This document shows positions 9,434-19,209 of a stretch of 22,312 nucleotides of DNA, one piece after another (positions within the stretch are counted from its first letter, which is position 1; each line of letters opens with the position of its first letter). The notes under the pieces were generated by a model. It saw only the letters and a list, made by a program, of their open reading frames with translations, ran no database searches and was not told where the DNA came from. Source of the stretch: Haplomitrium mnioides (lineage: Eukaryota; Marchantiophyta; Haplomitriopsida; Calobryales); contig JBNGIS010020706.1 in NCBI GenBank assembly GCA_049999725.1, forward strand, positions 1 to 22,312, in the 5' to 3' direction. Both the position numbers and the translations under genes were made by a program.

Positions 9434-11099
9434 CGACCTTGGTACCTGTTTATGTTTTTTGCCTTAAGCGGAAAAATCAAATAATTGAAATGAAACAAGA
9501 AATAACTGAACTAGTTGTGAGACGGTCGGTAGAATCACTGATAGCTGAAATGAAAGAATCAAATGTTGCTAATGAATGAAGAAACTGCCCTGAAAATGAT
9601 CGTCTATGTTTCTGATGTGTCAATATCATATCCCCCAGATCTGCCTTGTTGGTCTGCCTTGAGTTAAACTGGACCTAGCCTCCTATTGTCATAGTGCCTT
9701 TCTTCAAATCTGGTATTGTAAAAAGAATAGATCCGTCGTAGGTTGTGCAGAGAAAGGTTGATCTCAGGAGGTGGTGGGTCAGTGCTCAGGTTAGTATGAT
9801 TCTCTTGTAACAAGATGTGATCCAGAATCAACAATAGTATCCCTCATGGGGAATGAGATCATTCAGTAGCAAAAGGAAATAACCACAATATAATCGATGG
9901 GATAGGTTTAGAAAGTTGAACCAGGAAGTGATGAAGAACAGAATGAAAGAGCTGGAAGTGGCTAGATGCAGTGTCGCTCTTTCGTTGAGTGTTGATGTAG
10001 TCTCTGTATAGTCATCTGGGTCTTTGATGCTGTATAAATAGGTAGGTCGAACTTGTGCAGCTTGTGTCTCACTGTTCCCTTGCTTAAATATGCTCACCTC
10101 GGTGGTAGCAAAAAGCCTTGTTCAGAAATGAAGCAAGCTAATACCAAAATGTGGGGTCAGCTCTATGAAGGTAAGATAAATGAGGTCCAGAAATCTCTGA
10201 TGTCACGAAGAAATGGTGAAGAGATACATTCCTGAGTTGGAAACATAGAGGTTAGCAATGCAGGTTAGCTTTGAGCATGCTCAGAGTCAGCGGATCAGCA
10301 AAACGTGAGCCAAGTTGCTTAGGTATCATCGAGCAGATGAAGAACAACCAATAATAAAAGTAAAAAGAAGGGATGACTAATGAAACCATGATAGAAGAAG
10401 TCTCCAGCCGAGTAGTCGTATGGTGTCACCCAAATGAGTGGTCGATTAGAAGGAAAGAAATGTAGTTCTGTAGGTAATATCAGTATAAATAGAGTTGCCT
10501 TCCACCAGGAGCAAAAAGTGTGCAGGGCCCTGTTGGTGAAGAGTCTTCTTGATGGAAGAGAAAAACAATGTCGATCAAGAATGCAGGCGTCGGCGGGTCA
10601 ACCAAAGGTGAGTAGAATAGCAATAGAGAAACATGCCTTCGAGTATGATCAAGTAGAACTGCGAGCAGAAGTAGGTGGCGAGCTGTGGGCAGCAGCAAAT
10701 GGTGAGTCGCGAGCAGGATGAAGGAGCGAGCTACAAGCAAAACAAAGGAACGAGCTGCAAGAAAAACAAAGGAATGAGTCGCAAGCAAAACGAAGAAACG
10801 AGCCGCAAGGAAAACGAAGGAGCCCTAGCCGGTATAGTGGTCGTGAAGAAAAAAATATTGGTCTTTTAGGAAAGGAAGAAAGAGATAGAGCGTTCAAGTG
10901 AGGGGAAAAATACTACAGACCGACATTGTTAGAGCATTGTGCGCGGGGAAAAAAGATTGGACGGGAGGAAAAAAAAAGGTTTCTCGGGCATAAGAGAGAA
11001 AAAAAGAGTGTACGTTGGTGTTCTCTCAAGTGTTGGTGCAGGTAGAGCGCATGTGAGAACTGAAGAGAAAAAAAATAGAGTCCTTTCGTGTTGATAACG
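9434..11099 (-). other. Copia 5' leader
   Basis: About 1.67 kb between the 5' LTR and gag, long for a copia element. It holds a 24-bp degenerate tandem repeat (10656-10823) and a purine-rich stretch (10860-11080, plus strand). I recognise no protein in it. The sequence just inside the LTR (CGTTATCAACACG on the minus strand) does not begin with TGG, so I cannot assign a standard initiator-Met primer binding site. Confidence 0.6.
10656..10823. repeat. 24-bp degenerate tandem repeat in copia leader
   Basis: Seven consecutive 24-bp units start at 10656, 10680, 10704, 10728, 10752, 10776 and 10800, with no indel. The last four are clear, each reading GAG, then YNRCAAGVAAAAC, then RAAGRARY. The first three are more diverged. 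The period is eight codons, so long open frames arise on both strands. On the minus strand these give alternating hydrophobic/Arg-Ser stretches and on the plus strand a Lys/Glu/Gln-rich stretch. Confidence 0.85.
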
Positions 11100-11106
11100 T
11101 GTTATC
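11093..11106. other. Inverted repeat across the copia 5' LTR/leader boundary
   Basis: GATAACGTGTTATC is an inverted repeat (GATAAC-GT-GTTATC) whose centre falls at the last base of the LTR. Half lies in the LTR and half in the leader, where the primer binding site should be. Confidence 0.8.
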
Positions 11107-11221
11107 GTATAAGCACCGCACACACACACGAGAGCTTCAGAGAGCGAGAGTAGAGTCAAATGAATGAGTGAAATGAATGAATATAGCTCTTGATATAGGG
11201 TTATATATGGTCTCTATAACA
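11100..11221 (-). repeat. Copia 5' LTR (122 bp)
   Basis: It runs TGTTATCGTATAAGC to TCTATAACA on the plus strand and matches 3539-3674. On the element strand a TATATAA-like box (11207-11201) lies about 15 bases from the LTR start and may have served the promoter. The CA tract is shorter than in the other LTR. Confidence 0.95.
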
Positions 11222-11226
11222 CTTCT
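11222..11226. other. Target site duplication CTTCT, right copy
   Basis: CTTCT directly follows the right LTR and equals 3534-3538. Confidence 0.95.
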
Positions 11227-11430
11227 GAACCATATCTGTGTATTTCAAAATCAACTTGTAAGGACGCTTTCGAATAGGCCAAGCATGTGGTCTAAGCTTG
11301 ATTTGGTATTGGCATATAGTTGTTGGAATTCCTATCATTTCGTCGTACTTCCAGGCAAAAACATCGATATGCTTATGAACCATCTCCAAGAAGGCAAGTT
11401 CCTGGACCTCAAAAATACCCTTATATATTT
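11222..11430 (-). pseudogene. Ty3/gypsy reverse transcriptase, upstream part of N-terminal fragment
   Basis: Minus-strand translation gives HKHIDVFAWKYDEMIGIP followed by RPHAWPIRKRPYKL and YTDMVQK. This is the start of the RT domain in plant gypsy elements (the DVFAWxYxxMxG block). The reading is cut at 11222 in the middle of the domain, exactly where the copia LTR begins, and resumes at 3533. The protease fragment lies about 160 bp upstream. Confidence 0.92.
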
Positions 11431-11590
11431 TAAAGCTTTATTGCTTTGCTAGAAGGATTGGTAAGTCCTTGAACTACACTTCCAAAAAGTTACACATAAT
11501 AAAGAGATTTTTGAAAAAATCAAAGTCATCTTTGTCAGTTTTTGGAACAAAGAATCTAGAGGTTGTATCCATTAGAGATAAATCTGTAAA

Positions 11591-12253
11591 TTACTTCTCC
11601 AAAGATTGAGAGGAGGGAGAAGGGGTCTGGATATACATTGAGAGGACAACTCGATGACTTTGAGGTCTAATAGTCAAAATGCCATCAGCAAAATCTAATT
11701 GTGCATGGCTTTGTTCAAGCCATGGGCGCCTAAGAGGCAAGGGGTATTGGCTCTTCTGGATAATACGTAGGAAAAAATAATGAACAAAGTATTCTTGGTC
11801 CGGAAAGAGAGTTGGCACATTTTTAAGAGCATCAAGGGGCAGAATATCACTGCCATCAACTAGGCAAAGGACAAAGGATGCTTTTTGTAAAGCACTGGTT
11901 GGATATTTGATTGAGCTCATAGTATCTTTTGTCATGATGTTGATAATAGAACTAGTGTCCAAGTGTGCAGTTGAAATCATGATCCCATCCATGAGGACAT
12001 CAGTTGTTGGTATCCCAGTGTCATATAAGAAGACCATGTGGACTATGGACAAGGAATCCTCTTCTGTAGGCGAGTCTGCAACTGGAGGGGAATGAGAGAC
12101 CAGAATGAGAGGGATGGGAGGAGAAGAAGAATTAGAAGAGGGTATCTGGATTGGAAACTCAGAAGGTATGAGACGTTTAGCTACATTGGGCTTGCTGGTC
12201 CTTACAAAAATGTCGACTGTGATTTCTTCCTTGGTAGGACTAAGGCTGATCAA
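11591..12253 (-). pseudogene. Ty3/gypsy aspartic protease region
   Basis: A 220-codon open stretch. Residues 90-112 contain AHLDTSSIINIMTKDT, the retropepsin active-site region. D99-T100 is retained but the next residue is Ser (D-T-S), where Gly is expected, so activity is doubtful (coordinates 11959-11951). Residues 175-205 (RRPWLEQSHAQLDFADGIL) match the usual protease C-terminal block LLGRPWLxxxxAxxD. The N-terminal 70 residues are a Pro/Ser-rich linker. In intact relatives it cleaves the Gag-Pol polyprotein. Confidence 0.92.
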
Positions 12254-13077
12254 AGAGAGTTTTTGGAGGGTGCATGGAGGTGTATGAGCTAGCCAATGGA
12301 AATGTGACCCTACTATTGAGCCACATCTACAAATGTGTCATATGGTGGGATGTTCTGTAAAGACAAAGGAAGAGCTTTGCACTTATGTCGTCTGATAAAA
12401 ATCCCTTTGACAATCTTCTTTGTTGGGAGAGTCGAAGCTGCAATAGAACACTATGATCTGGTCCGGTAGAAGAAGAAGCATTCTGGTCTGGTTGAACACA
12501 CGAAGGAGCAAAATCCACTAAGGTGTGTGCTAGAATTCTGAAAAGGAGATCCGCACGAATGTTGCTTGCATCCGAGTCATTGGTAAAGTGAAGAATTGGA
12601 GTTTCTTGTGGGGTGCTCAATAGTTAAGGTTGAGGCGCAGGTACCAAGACCAGTTGTTGAGCTGGCTGGGCTACGAGAGCCTGATTTGGCTGCGCCTTGC
12701 AATATGTTATATGCAATGGTGGGGAGAATTCCTTAATGCAGAATTATGATTTGTTGCTCAGTTGATTGATACTATTGCGGTTGCTGATATTGAGGCTATG
12801 CATAGGTATTAAGATGTTGATATTAAAGAGCTTGGTGATAGTCATGTTGGTTATAACCAACTTATTGTTGTGAATAAGAGGGCTGGTTGTGTTGATAGGA
12901 TTTGTAGTAATGTTGTTGCCTATACTGAGGCTAATGTGGAGCATAGAAGGAGTTGGAGTGATGGTCTTGATGCCCGAACCGATTGTTGTACGGTCTTTGG
13001 TTGGAGTAGCCTTGATTGGAGTGCTAATATATAGGCTAACATATGTTCTAATAATATTGCCTAGTACAAGGATGAGG
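12254..13077 (-). other. Gypsy gag-protease spacer (no recognisable domain)
   Basis: Between the last zinc knuckle and the protease. Translation is Gln/Asn/Tyr- and Ser/Pro-rich with many frame changes, and only low-complexity linker sequence can be made out. The plus-strand open frames across it show no protein similarity I recognise. Confidence 0.5.
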
Positions 13078-13557
13078 GCAGTCTCTAGAGATGTGATCGG
13101 GGCTTTGGCAGTTAAAACATATCTATCCCATAGGAGGCTACGAATGAGTATAAGGAGGATTTCCCCCTTGGTGTATGGCTGGTTGAGGATAGCTTTGCTA
13201 GTGATAAGGAGTTGGTTGCATAGCCAAGGGAGCCTGGTATGTGGATGTAAGAACTTGGCTTGTTGATAGGGCCAGTTAGGGTAGAGTTGAAGAGCCCACA
13301 TCTGATGTAGGAGGAGAAACAACAGCCATATTGACAGTAGCATTTGACTTGGCTTCTACAACTCAAAGCATTCGCCAAATAGGGCAGACAATAGTTTCAT
13401 GGTCTCAAGAAAGACATAGATCACACCAAGTGGTCGGAGGACACGCCTCTAAGGAAGAGTGTTGTTGATTGCACCTGGTGCACCAAACACTGGTAGGTTG
13501 AGATTGGGTATTTGGTCCAGCCCTAGAATGTACCAATTGTATCTTCATATTTGCCAT
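13078..13557 (-). pseudogene. Ty3/gypsy gag nucleocapsid with three CCHC boxes
   Basis: Three 14-residue zinc-knuckle-like boxes lie in one minus-strand frame. 13482-13441 reads CTRCNQQHSSLEAC, a variant spacing. 13425-13384 begins CDLCLS and ends DHETIVC, with a TGA stop inside the box. 13119-13078 reads CFNCQSPDHISRDC, a perfect C-x2-C-x4-H-x4-C. Nucleocapsid zinc knuckles bind the element RNA. The frame also carries stops between the boxes. It is the same frame as the Ser-rich part of gag immediately upstream. Confidence 0.85.
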
Positions 13558-14310
13558 CTAGTGGGCTAGGAGAGTGGAGATATCATTTTGGACTTCAACT
13601 CTAAACTCAACAAATTCACCTCGATGTGAGTTAGAAGCTACCAAGGATTCAAATTTTGTAGGCACCACTGGATTTTGATGTGTGGGTGTGTGTGCACTAG
13701 TACAGGTAGCATGTGAGGCACTATAACTCAAGGTGCTAATACTTGACGACTTACTAGATGAAGAGGAAGAGGCAAAAGCAAAGCGCTCTCGACTTAAAAG
13801 CATCTTTTCATATGCAGTGGCAACATGAATGGCTATGTCTAAGGTCTGCGAGTCTTGGAGCAACACATGCTCTTGAATGGAGTTATGTGGGCCTTTGATG
13901 AAGAACCCAGTCCGGTCTTCAGCTGGGGGCAAAGTTCATCTTTTGCTTACTACAACTTTGAACATGTTATTGTAACTCTAAATGGATTCTTTAGGAAACA
14001 TCTGAATACAAAAGAGATCATCCCAAGCCCGGTTGAAGTGGTATGTTGGACAAAAAAAGGGTCTAGAAAAGCAGTGCAAAGATTGAGCCAAGAGACAATA
14101 GCAACAACCTCTCTAAAGTACCAACTTATAGCATCGCCATCCAAGGTGGTAGAAAATTGATGCATGAGAACATCTTCATGATTTTCTATAATGGCGGCTA
14201 AAGCCAAAAAATGGTTCTAATGGGTGTCAGCATCTACTCTATCAACAACCATTTGGCCAGTAAATTTCTGCCAAGTGTACCTCGATGGTAAAGGCAACTT
14301 AAAAACCATG
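13558..14310 (-). pseudogene. Ty3/gypsy gag capsid region (decayed)
   Basis: The right part (14207-13950) contains HQFSTTLDGDAISWYFREVV and LNLCTAFLDPFF, the capsid pattern of plant gypsy Gag (retrotransposon gag family). The left part (13932-13558) continues in another frame with DIAIHVATAYEKML, then a Ser-rich stretch and a VEVQNDISTLLAH end. Upstream of 14217 the reading WQKFTGQMVVDRVDADTH probably belongs to the Gag N-terminus, giving a start near 14310 or further right. Frameshifts near 13940 and stops near 14217 and 13558 break the gene. Confidence 0.85.
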
Positions 14311-15411
14311 GCTGGGATCACATTGAGAAAAAGAAAGGGAGAACTTGATATAATACTTTTTTTACTAACATGTGGAGAATAAAGACACCTATAGACGTAT
14401 CGATCAGTTCTAGAGAGAGTGGGAGGAGGAGGAGAACGCTTCATACAACGAATGAAACAGACGTGTTTGCCTGATTTAGTTCTAGAGTTAGAAACTCTAG
14501 AAAATGGATGTGCCACAAAAAATGAAAGGAAACTTGCAACCCACGGCCTCTCGACCAACATGCAATGCAAACAAAAATGACAAAAGAAAGGTGTGGCACA
14601 CCTCATATGTGGAATGGAAGAGTACTAAGCTGGATCAAAGGGAAACCCAAGAGTTTATGGAATACAAAGATACTTGACCCTCAAGAGGAATACTAAAAGC
14701 TAAAGAGCACGGAGAAGAAGAAGGCAAATAGACTACTGGCTAGATCTCTATGGCTAGTAATAAGCTCAATGTCTTCAAAACTAAGAGTATTGAGAGGGAT
14801 CTATGTGGCCAACTATCAGAGGCTATCAATAGCCTCTACCCACATGCAATATATGAAATACTCTAATGTCATATCACAAGCTTCAGCCATTTTAGCGAAT
14901 GACATTATGAGTATGTGAGGCTCATCGTGGCCTATAGTGGAATCCACTATAAGAGGCTACTAAAAAAAGACGAGGTAGGGGAATGAGGCAACAGTGCTAT
15001 TATTAGGTGAAAAATACGTAGGGCATAGAGGGGAGCCATGCTTCTAAGTATGTTGTAGTACATGGTCTAACATATGGTTTTGCATGTTTATGAGGCACAC
15101 TAGTACTCTTAGATAGTGTAGGTGTAGACCACTTCCCTTTGTTTCAGTTCCAATAAGTTCAATTTGGTCATTCTACACACATAAAGGAGTCTTGCTGCTT
15201 GGGCTACCTAGGGAAGAACTCAGTCATAGTGGTAGTATGGTCCACCAGAACTCGAGTGGTCGTGAGGGTGCTCTTCTTTCCCATATGACTGGTTCAAGAC
15301 TTGCATTTGGGCAATTGGTTTGTCTTCGTGTGCAAGCCTGATTTCAGGTTCATGTCCAAGGTATAATGCTAATAACTAAAACCAAATAAAGCCAATGCGT
15401 TTGAGTTTACT
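14311..15411. other. Unassigned region right of gypsy gag
   Basis: This may contain the gypsy Gag N-terminus and leader. The minus-strand translation from 14606 to 14311 is open but has no motif I recognise. A 19-bp inverted repeat (TATAGTGGA-A-TCCACTATA) lies at 14933-14951. No primer binding site or LTR copy could be matched to the left end of the element. Confidence 0.4.
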
Positions 15412-15738
15412 TGTGTTGCAACTTGAAATTGCACAAAATCACAAGGCATACATAAAATGATATCCAACAGAATAACATATGAGGAAAAAGTAATTTAATA
15501 AAGTTTAGGTATGGTCTTTGGCCAATACATAACATTGTGCTAAATTGCAGCTTATAATGAACGTGATCACTACTATAGAGTTCCCTTCCAATGTGACTAA
15601 AACCTTTATACACATCGTAATACGATGAACAACTCAACACATAATTCCCTAATGAATAACAACTATAAGAACACTGACACACAAATAGAGTTGACTTGGC
15701 TGACACAATACACACTCATACACAAAACAAACAACACA
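15412..15738 (-). repeat. LTR-like block with inverted termini (tentative)
   Basis: This 327-bp block starts TGTGTTG and ends CAACACA, so it has 7-bp inverted ends of the LTR type. On the minus strand GTATAAAG (near 15611-15604) could be a TATA box about 130 bp from the block start. It could be the 5' LTR of the gypsy element or an unrelated solo LTR. No 5-bp duplication flanks it (TTACT against TAATT), and no second copy is present in the window. Confidence 0.35.
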
Positions 15739-17950
15739 TAATTTTTTAAATGTCTTCTCTACCTTAGCCGCTAGCCAATGGGTCCACCTTGGGAAGGAAC
15801 CATGCCGACTTGAGCCAGCTTGTGATTCTAATAAACACCTTCAATGTTAGCCCTCCGCTAGACACCTCTCTTTCTCCAATCGATAACCACCCAAAGAAAC
15901 CTTTGTGATATAGCCCAAATAATACTCTCATTCTTACGTCCTTTGGTACTCACCACGGTATCCTTCAACCTAGAAATAACTCTAAGATTCTTCATTGCTT
16001 TGTAATCTTTTCTCAACTACTTCATACCCTACTCTAATCATCCACATCTTAACTCAATCCTTTATCCATCCTACTTGGCTTCCCCAAATAACCAAATCCA
16101 GTTTTCTTCTTGACTGCTAATCATTCCCTTACACCCAACTAGATCAGTACCTTCACTCTAATCTCAGTCTGTCTGGTTTCTTTGCCCAACTAACTTTCTC
16201 TTTCCTACATCCTACTTCCTTTTTCAGGTACTAAATTTCCTACCGCGAATTGCCTTGAGTGATAATTACCCCCTCCTTACTTTATTGCTTCCCAACAACG
16301 TACATGCATTTCAGCCTTCCATTCAACAACCTTATACCCTTCCTGACCTTAATCTTTCATTCGTGACACTTTCCATTCGCTAATAACTTTCTTGACCACC
16401 TATGTCTTCTCTGCTTCTACTCCCTCATTGTTTTTAAGTCTCTCATACATTACCCACTCATCTTCTCTTCCAAATAATTCTACCCAACAAATTGTCTCCA
16501 GCCGTTGCAACTATCAGATTAACTTCATTCTCTTCCTATTCCTTTTTTCCTTCCTAAGGGGGCACCACAAGGGGATAGTCTTTGAAGACAAAGGAAAAGG
16601 GAGAAAGACACCCTTCCTTAGGGACCCATTATGTGAGGGGTAGCAACCTCTTCCACACCACTGCATGGCCGATTCCCACTCCAGCAGGCGGTTGAGATTT
16701 TGGCACCAATTCGGCAAGGGACTTCTGTCGAGCTAACTGCAACTAGACCATGCTGCATTTGGGATCAACTTGCTCATTTCATACCCACTCAACTCCCTTC
16801 TTGCTTCCATTTCCTCAGCAGCCCAATTTGAGTGGTGTTTCCACTTCTGCATTACCTCCGTTTGATCTATGCGAGGAAGGCAGATATGCATAACCCCTCT
16901 AAAACTTCATGCAATGTGAGGGGCCAGAACCGCTTCCTTCATCTTTCGAGCAACCTGATGGAGTCTCCTTTGCACCTGACTCTCAATTATCCACTTCTCT
17001 TGATTCGCTTCTACTTTTGTCTTCATTTGGACTTTCTTCCCTCTTGTGCAGATTTGGAATAAAATGAAGGAAATTGAGCAAGAAGAATGGAAAATACATA
17101 AAATAAGGATATTTGAAGATGCATATCTAAGCAAATAGAATCAAATGTCAAATTGAAGAAATTAAGTTGGGAGGATTAACTTTGGAAGGCCAAAATAAAG
17201 TCAAAGTAGAATGGCTACGAAGAAGTGTATTAGTGTTACCAGAATGACTCAATAACTCGTAGGGAGTTATTTACCATTGACAATTGAAGTTAATATGCAA
17301 TTAATTTGCCATTATGATGTGAAGTGGAAAGTTTCCAAGAAGTTTTGAAAAATTATTCTTTGTGTTAAAGCAAATATACCAAGAGGTCAAAGTAGCACAG
17401 AGGCTGCATCGCAGATGTCGGAGCATAAGAAGGCATTATTCTCCGCAATTCCAAAAGAGTGGACCATTATTGCTACATCAATTGGAGGGGCAGAGGCTAT
17501 GTATAGAGGAGGAGCTACTTGCAATCAATAAGCATATGAAGGTAGTGTCTTAGAAGATAATTTGGAATGAGAGAGTTCAGAGTAAAATCGGAAGAAACAG
17601 TCGCTACTTTGAACCAAGAACTGCTATTGAGTTCATGTTTCACTTGGTAGTTGTAAATTTTTTTTCTGTGATTTGGTATTGAAAAACATCAATTTTATGG
17701 TTGTGATCTTTTTTTCGTAAAGAAAATTGTTCTTAAGAAACACAAATTGCATATTTTACATTGAGATTACATTTTAAAAATTTCTCTATAATAAACACCC
17801 TAGAAAACAAGCATTTTGATTATTGAAATGTTTTATTAAAACCTCACCCTATAGTGAATACACTAAATTCATCAAAAATAAAATAAAACATATATCTTTT
17901 TATGAAACAAATTATAGGCAAACGTGAATGTCTAGTCAGGTTTGAACTTT
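15739..17950. other. Unassigned region, C/T-rich on the plus strand
   Basis: Positions 15740-16560 are strikingly pyrimidine-rich on the plus strand with few long frames. Positions 16690-16720 carry GATTTTGGCACCAATTCGGC, weakly like the TTTGGCGCC start of plant gypsy primer sites, but no LTR could be matched to it. The plus frame 17362-17553 (63 codons: KQIYQEVKVAQRLHRR near its start, EGQRLCIEEELLAINKHM near its end) looks protein-like, but I do not recognise it. The rest, 17560-17950, is AT-rich without clear features. Confidence 0.5.
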
Positions 17951-17959
17951 GAACTAGAC

Positions 17960-18262
17960 TTTGAGTGTCATAGCTATTAAATCCTAAGCAAGCATAGACT
18001 CCAAACTAGAAAACTTAAGCCTATGCACGCATAGACTCCGAACGAGAATCCTAAAGCATTTTCGTGCTTAGACTTTGAACAAGAACAATAAAGCTATCCA
18101 CGCATGGACTTTGAACTAGAACCCTAAAGCCTTTGCACGCCAAGATTCTAAACAAGAACCCTATAGCCTATGCACGCATAGACTTTGAACAAGAACCCTT
18201 TGGCTTATGCGTGCAAGAACTCTGAACAATAACCTTAAAGCTTATGCATGCATCGACTTCGA
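17960..18262. repeat. About 37-bp tandem repeat with palindromic core
   Basis: About eight diverged units of 36-38 bp, seen from the GACT-type anchors at 17997, 18034, 18071, 18107, 18144, 18181, 18217 and 18255. The core CTATGCACGCATAGACT is near-palindromic (CTATGC-RY-GCATAG) and is followed by TTGAACAAGAACCCTAAAGC. The core resembles the CCATGC-RY-GCATGG palindromes in the two introns of the adjacent gene. The array begins about 200 bp beyond that gene's poly(A) signal. Confidence 0.88.
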
Positions 18263-18265
18263 GCC

Positions 18266-18360
18266 ATTCTTAGATTAGCAATTGACTCCAAATCATCTTT
18301 AGATTAGCAATTGACTTCAAACCATTCTTAGACTAATAATTGAGTCAAACCATTCTTAGG
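18266..18360. repeat. 29-bp tandem repeat, about 3.3 copies
   Basis: Units start at 18266, 18295, 18324 and 18352, each of the form ATTCTTAGATTAGCAATTGA followed by CTTCAAACC. The array directly abuts the 37-bp array. Confidence 0.85.
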
Positions 18361-18454
18361 CGCACCAAATTGAATCAAGATGAAAGGACTTGAAATGGAT
18401 TGAGAGGTGCAACAAAATGAAATTTTGGCAAATAAAACTTTGTAAAAAAAATAC

Positions 18455-18460
18455 TTTATT
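18455..18460 (-). terminator. Poly(A) signal of the methyltransferase-like gene
   Basis: AATAAA on the minus strand lies 28 bp downstream of the final TGA (18490-18488), a normal plant arrangement. Confidence 0.7.
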
Positions 18461-18487
18461 AATAATACAATTTGTTCAAATAGATCG

Positions 18488-18989
18488 TCAGACTCTATCC
18501 TCCTCGAGAGGAATGGTCTCATCTAAATCCAAAGGCTGAGCATCTACAGCCACTAGAGAGTCCTAGCGAGACTTTCTACTCCTAGATATTGCAATAGAGT
18601 CACCAGTAACACCTGCAATACCAAGAGGAACAGGTTCCTTGTGGTATACATAAACTATCTGTAGCTCAGTCACATTGGATGGCAAAGAAGCCATCGTCAA
18701 AACCCTCTGAGGAATGTAGATAGACTGACGTCTATCATATTCCACAGCGATGCAGTTTCGCATCAGCTTTAAAGCATAGACAAGGCCTGTGCCAGACCTA
18801 GAGCAGAGATCTAAGCTCCAATCCTGCTCTGTTGACAAATGGTCGATGAAAAAATTATAAAGAACTTGCAGCTTCTGATGGAACATTGACATGAGCATCA
18901 TCTCCTCGATGTTTAAGTTTAGGAGAAATCGGAGGATAACTAAAAACACTACGCATGATCTACCGAAGAAGTCCGGTTGAAGAAGCAAG
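18488..18989 (-). pseudogene. Last exon: methyltransferase motifs X and I
   Basis: The acceptor TTTAATTTGCAG ends at 18990. The exon begins with one base that completes a codon left open by the preceding exon, so phases agree. It starts LLLQPDFFGRSC, continues with MFHQKLQVLYNFFIDHLS (the KP-x-x-L-type motif X helix), then DWSLDLCSRSGTGLVYAL (motif I, S-adenosylmethionine binding), then NCIAVEYDRRQ (motif II, acidic residue after the second strand) and a helix ending QRVLTMASLPS. After a TAG at 18565-18563 the same frame stays open for 24 more codons (with LDLDETIPLEEDRV) to TGA at 18490-18488. In motif I the first Gly of the usual F-x-G-S-G is Arg, which would impair cofactor binding. Confidence 0.85.
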
Positions 18990-19209
18990 CTGCAAATTAA
19001 AGAGCCTTATGCTCCTCTTTCCTTCTTTAGTCCAGTAGCCCACAGTCCAATATTCGTGGGTATGTGTGATTCTGGGACCACCACAATGATGAATGATGCT
19101 TTTGTCCTTGTAAAAAGAAAAATAAACAAATCAAACATTGCAGCCAAAATGCAGGAGAAGTAAGAAAAGGAGAAATCAAAAACAAAAAAAAAATCAAAGA
19201 ACAACTTAC
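18990..19209 (-). other. Intron, 220 bp, U-rich
   Basis: On the minus strand it starts GTAAGTTGTTC and ends TTTGCAG. It is T-rich as plant introns are. Open frames across it are chance readings of intron sequence. Confidence 0.78.

Larger units (their letters stand above)
3539..11221 (-). mobile_element. Complete but decayed Ty1/copia LTR retrotransposon
   Basis: A 7.7-kb element on the minus strand, bounded by LTRs that both run TGTTAT...ATAACA and flanked by CTTCT duplications. Internal order on the minus strand is leader, gag, zinc knuckle, protease, integrase, RT, RNase H and polypurine tract. Integrase before RT is diagnostic of copia. All protein domains carry stops or frameshifts, so this copy is not autonomous. 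The two LTRs differ at about 8 substitutions over about 122 aligned bases, plus a seven-dinucleotide difference in a CA tract, indicating an old insertion. It sits inside the gypsy RT gene and is therefore younger than that element. Unusual traits are the very short LTRs, a long leader of about 1.7 kb, and a coding repeat inside RT. Confidence 0.96.

Noticed and set aside
10434-10897. Lys/Glu-rich (plus) or hydrophobic/Arg-Ser (minus) small proteins
   Set aside because: They are explained by the 24-bp repeat in the copia leader, with no recognised domain.
16392-16643. 83-codon plus-strand frame
   Set aside because: Its Ser/Leu/Phe-rich start comes from pyrimidine-rich DNA, and no conserved motif is visible.
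16690-16720. Plus-strand gypsy primer binding site (GATTTTGGCACC...)
   Set aside because: Only the first dozen bases resemble the plant gypsy TTTGGCGCC site. No LTR copy and no plus-strand gag or pol follow it.
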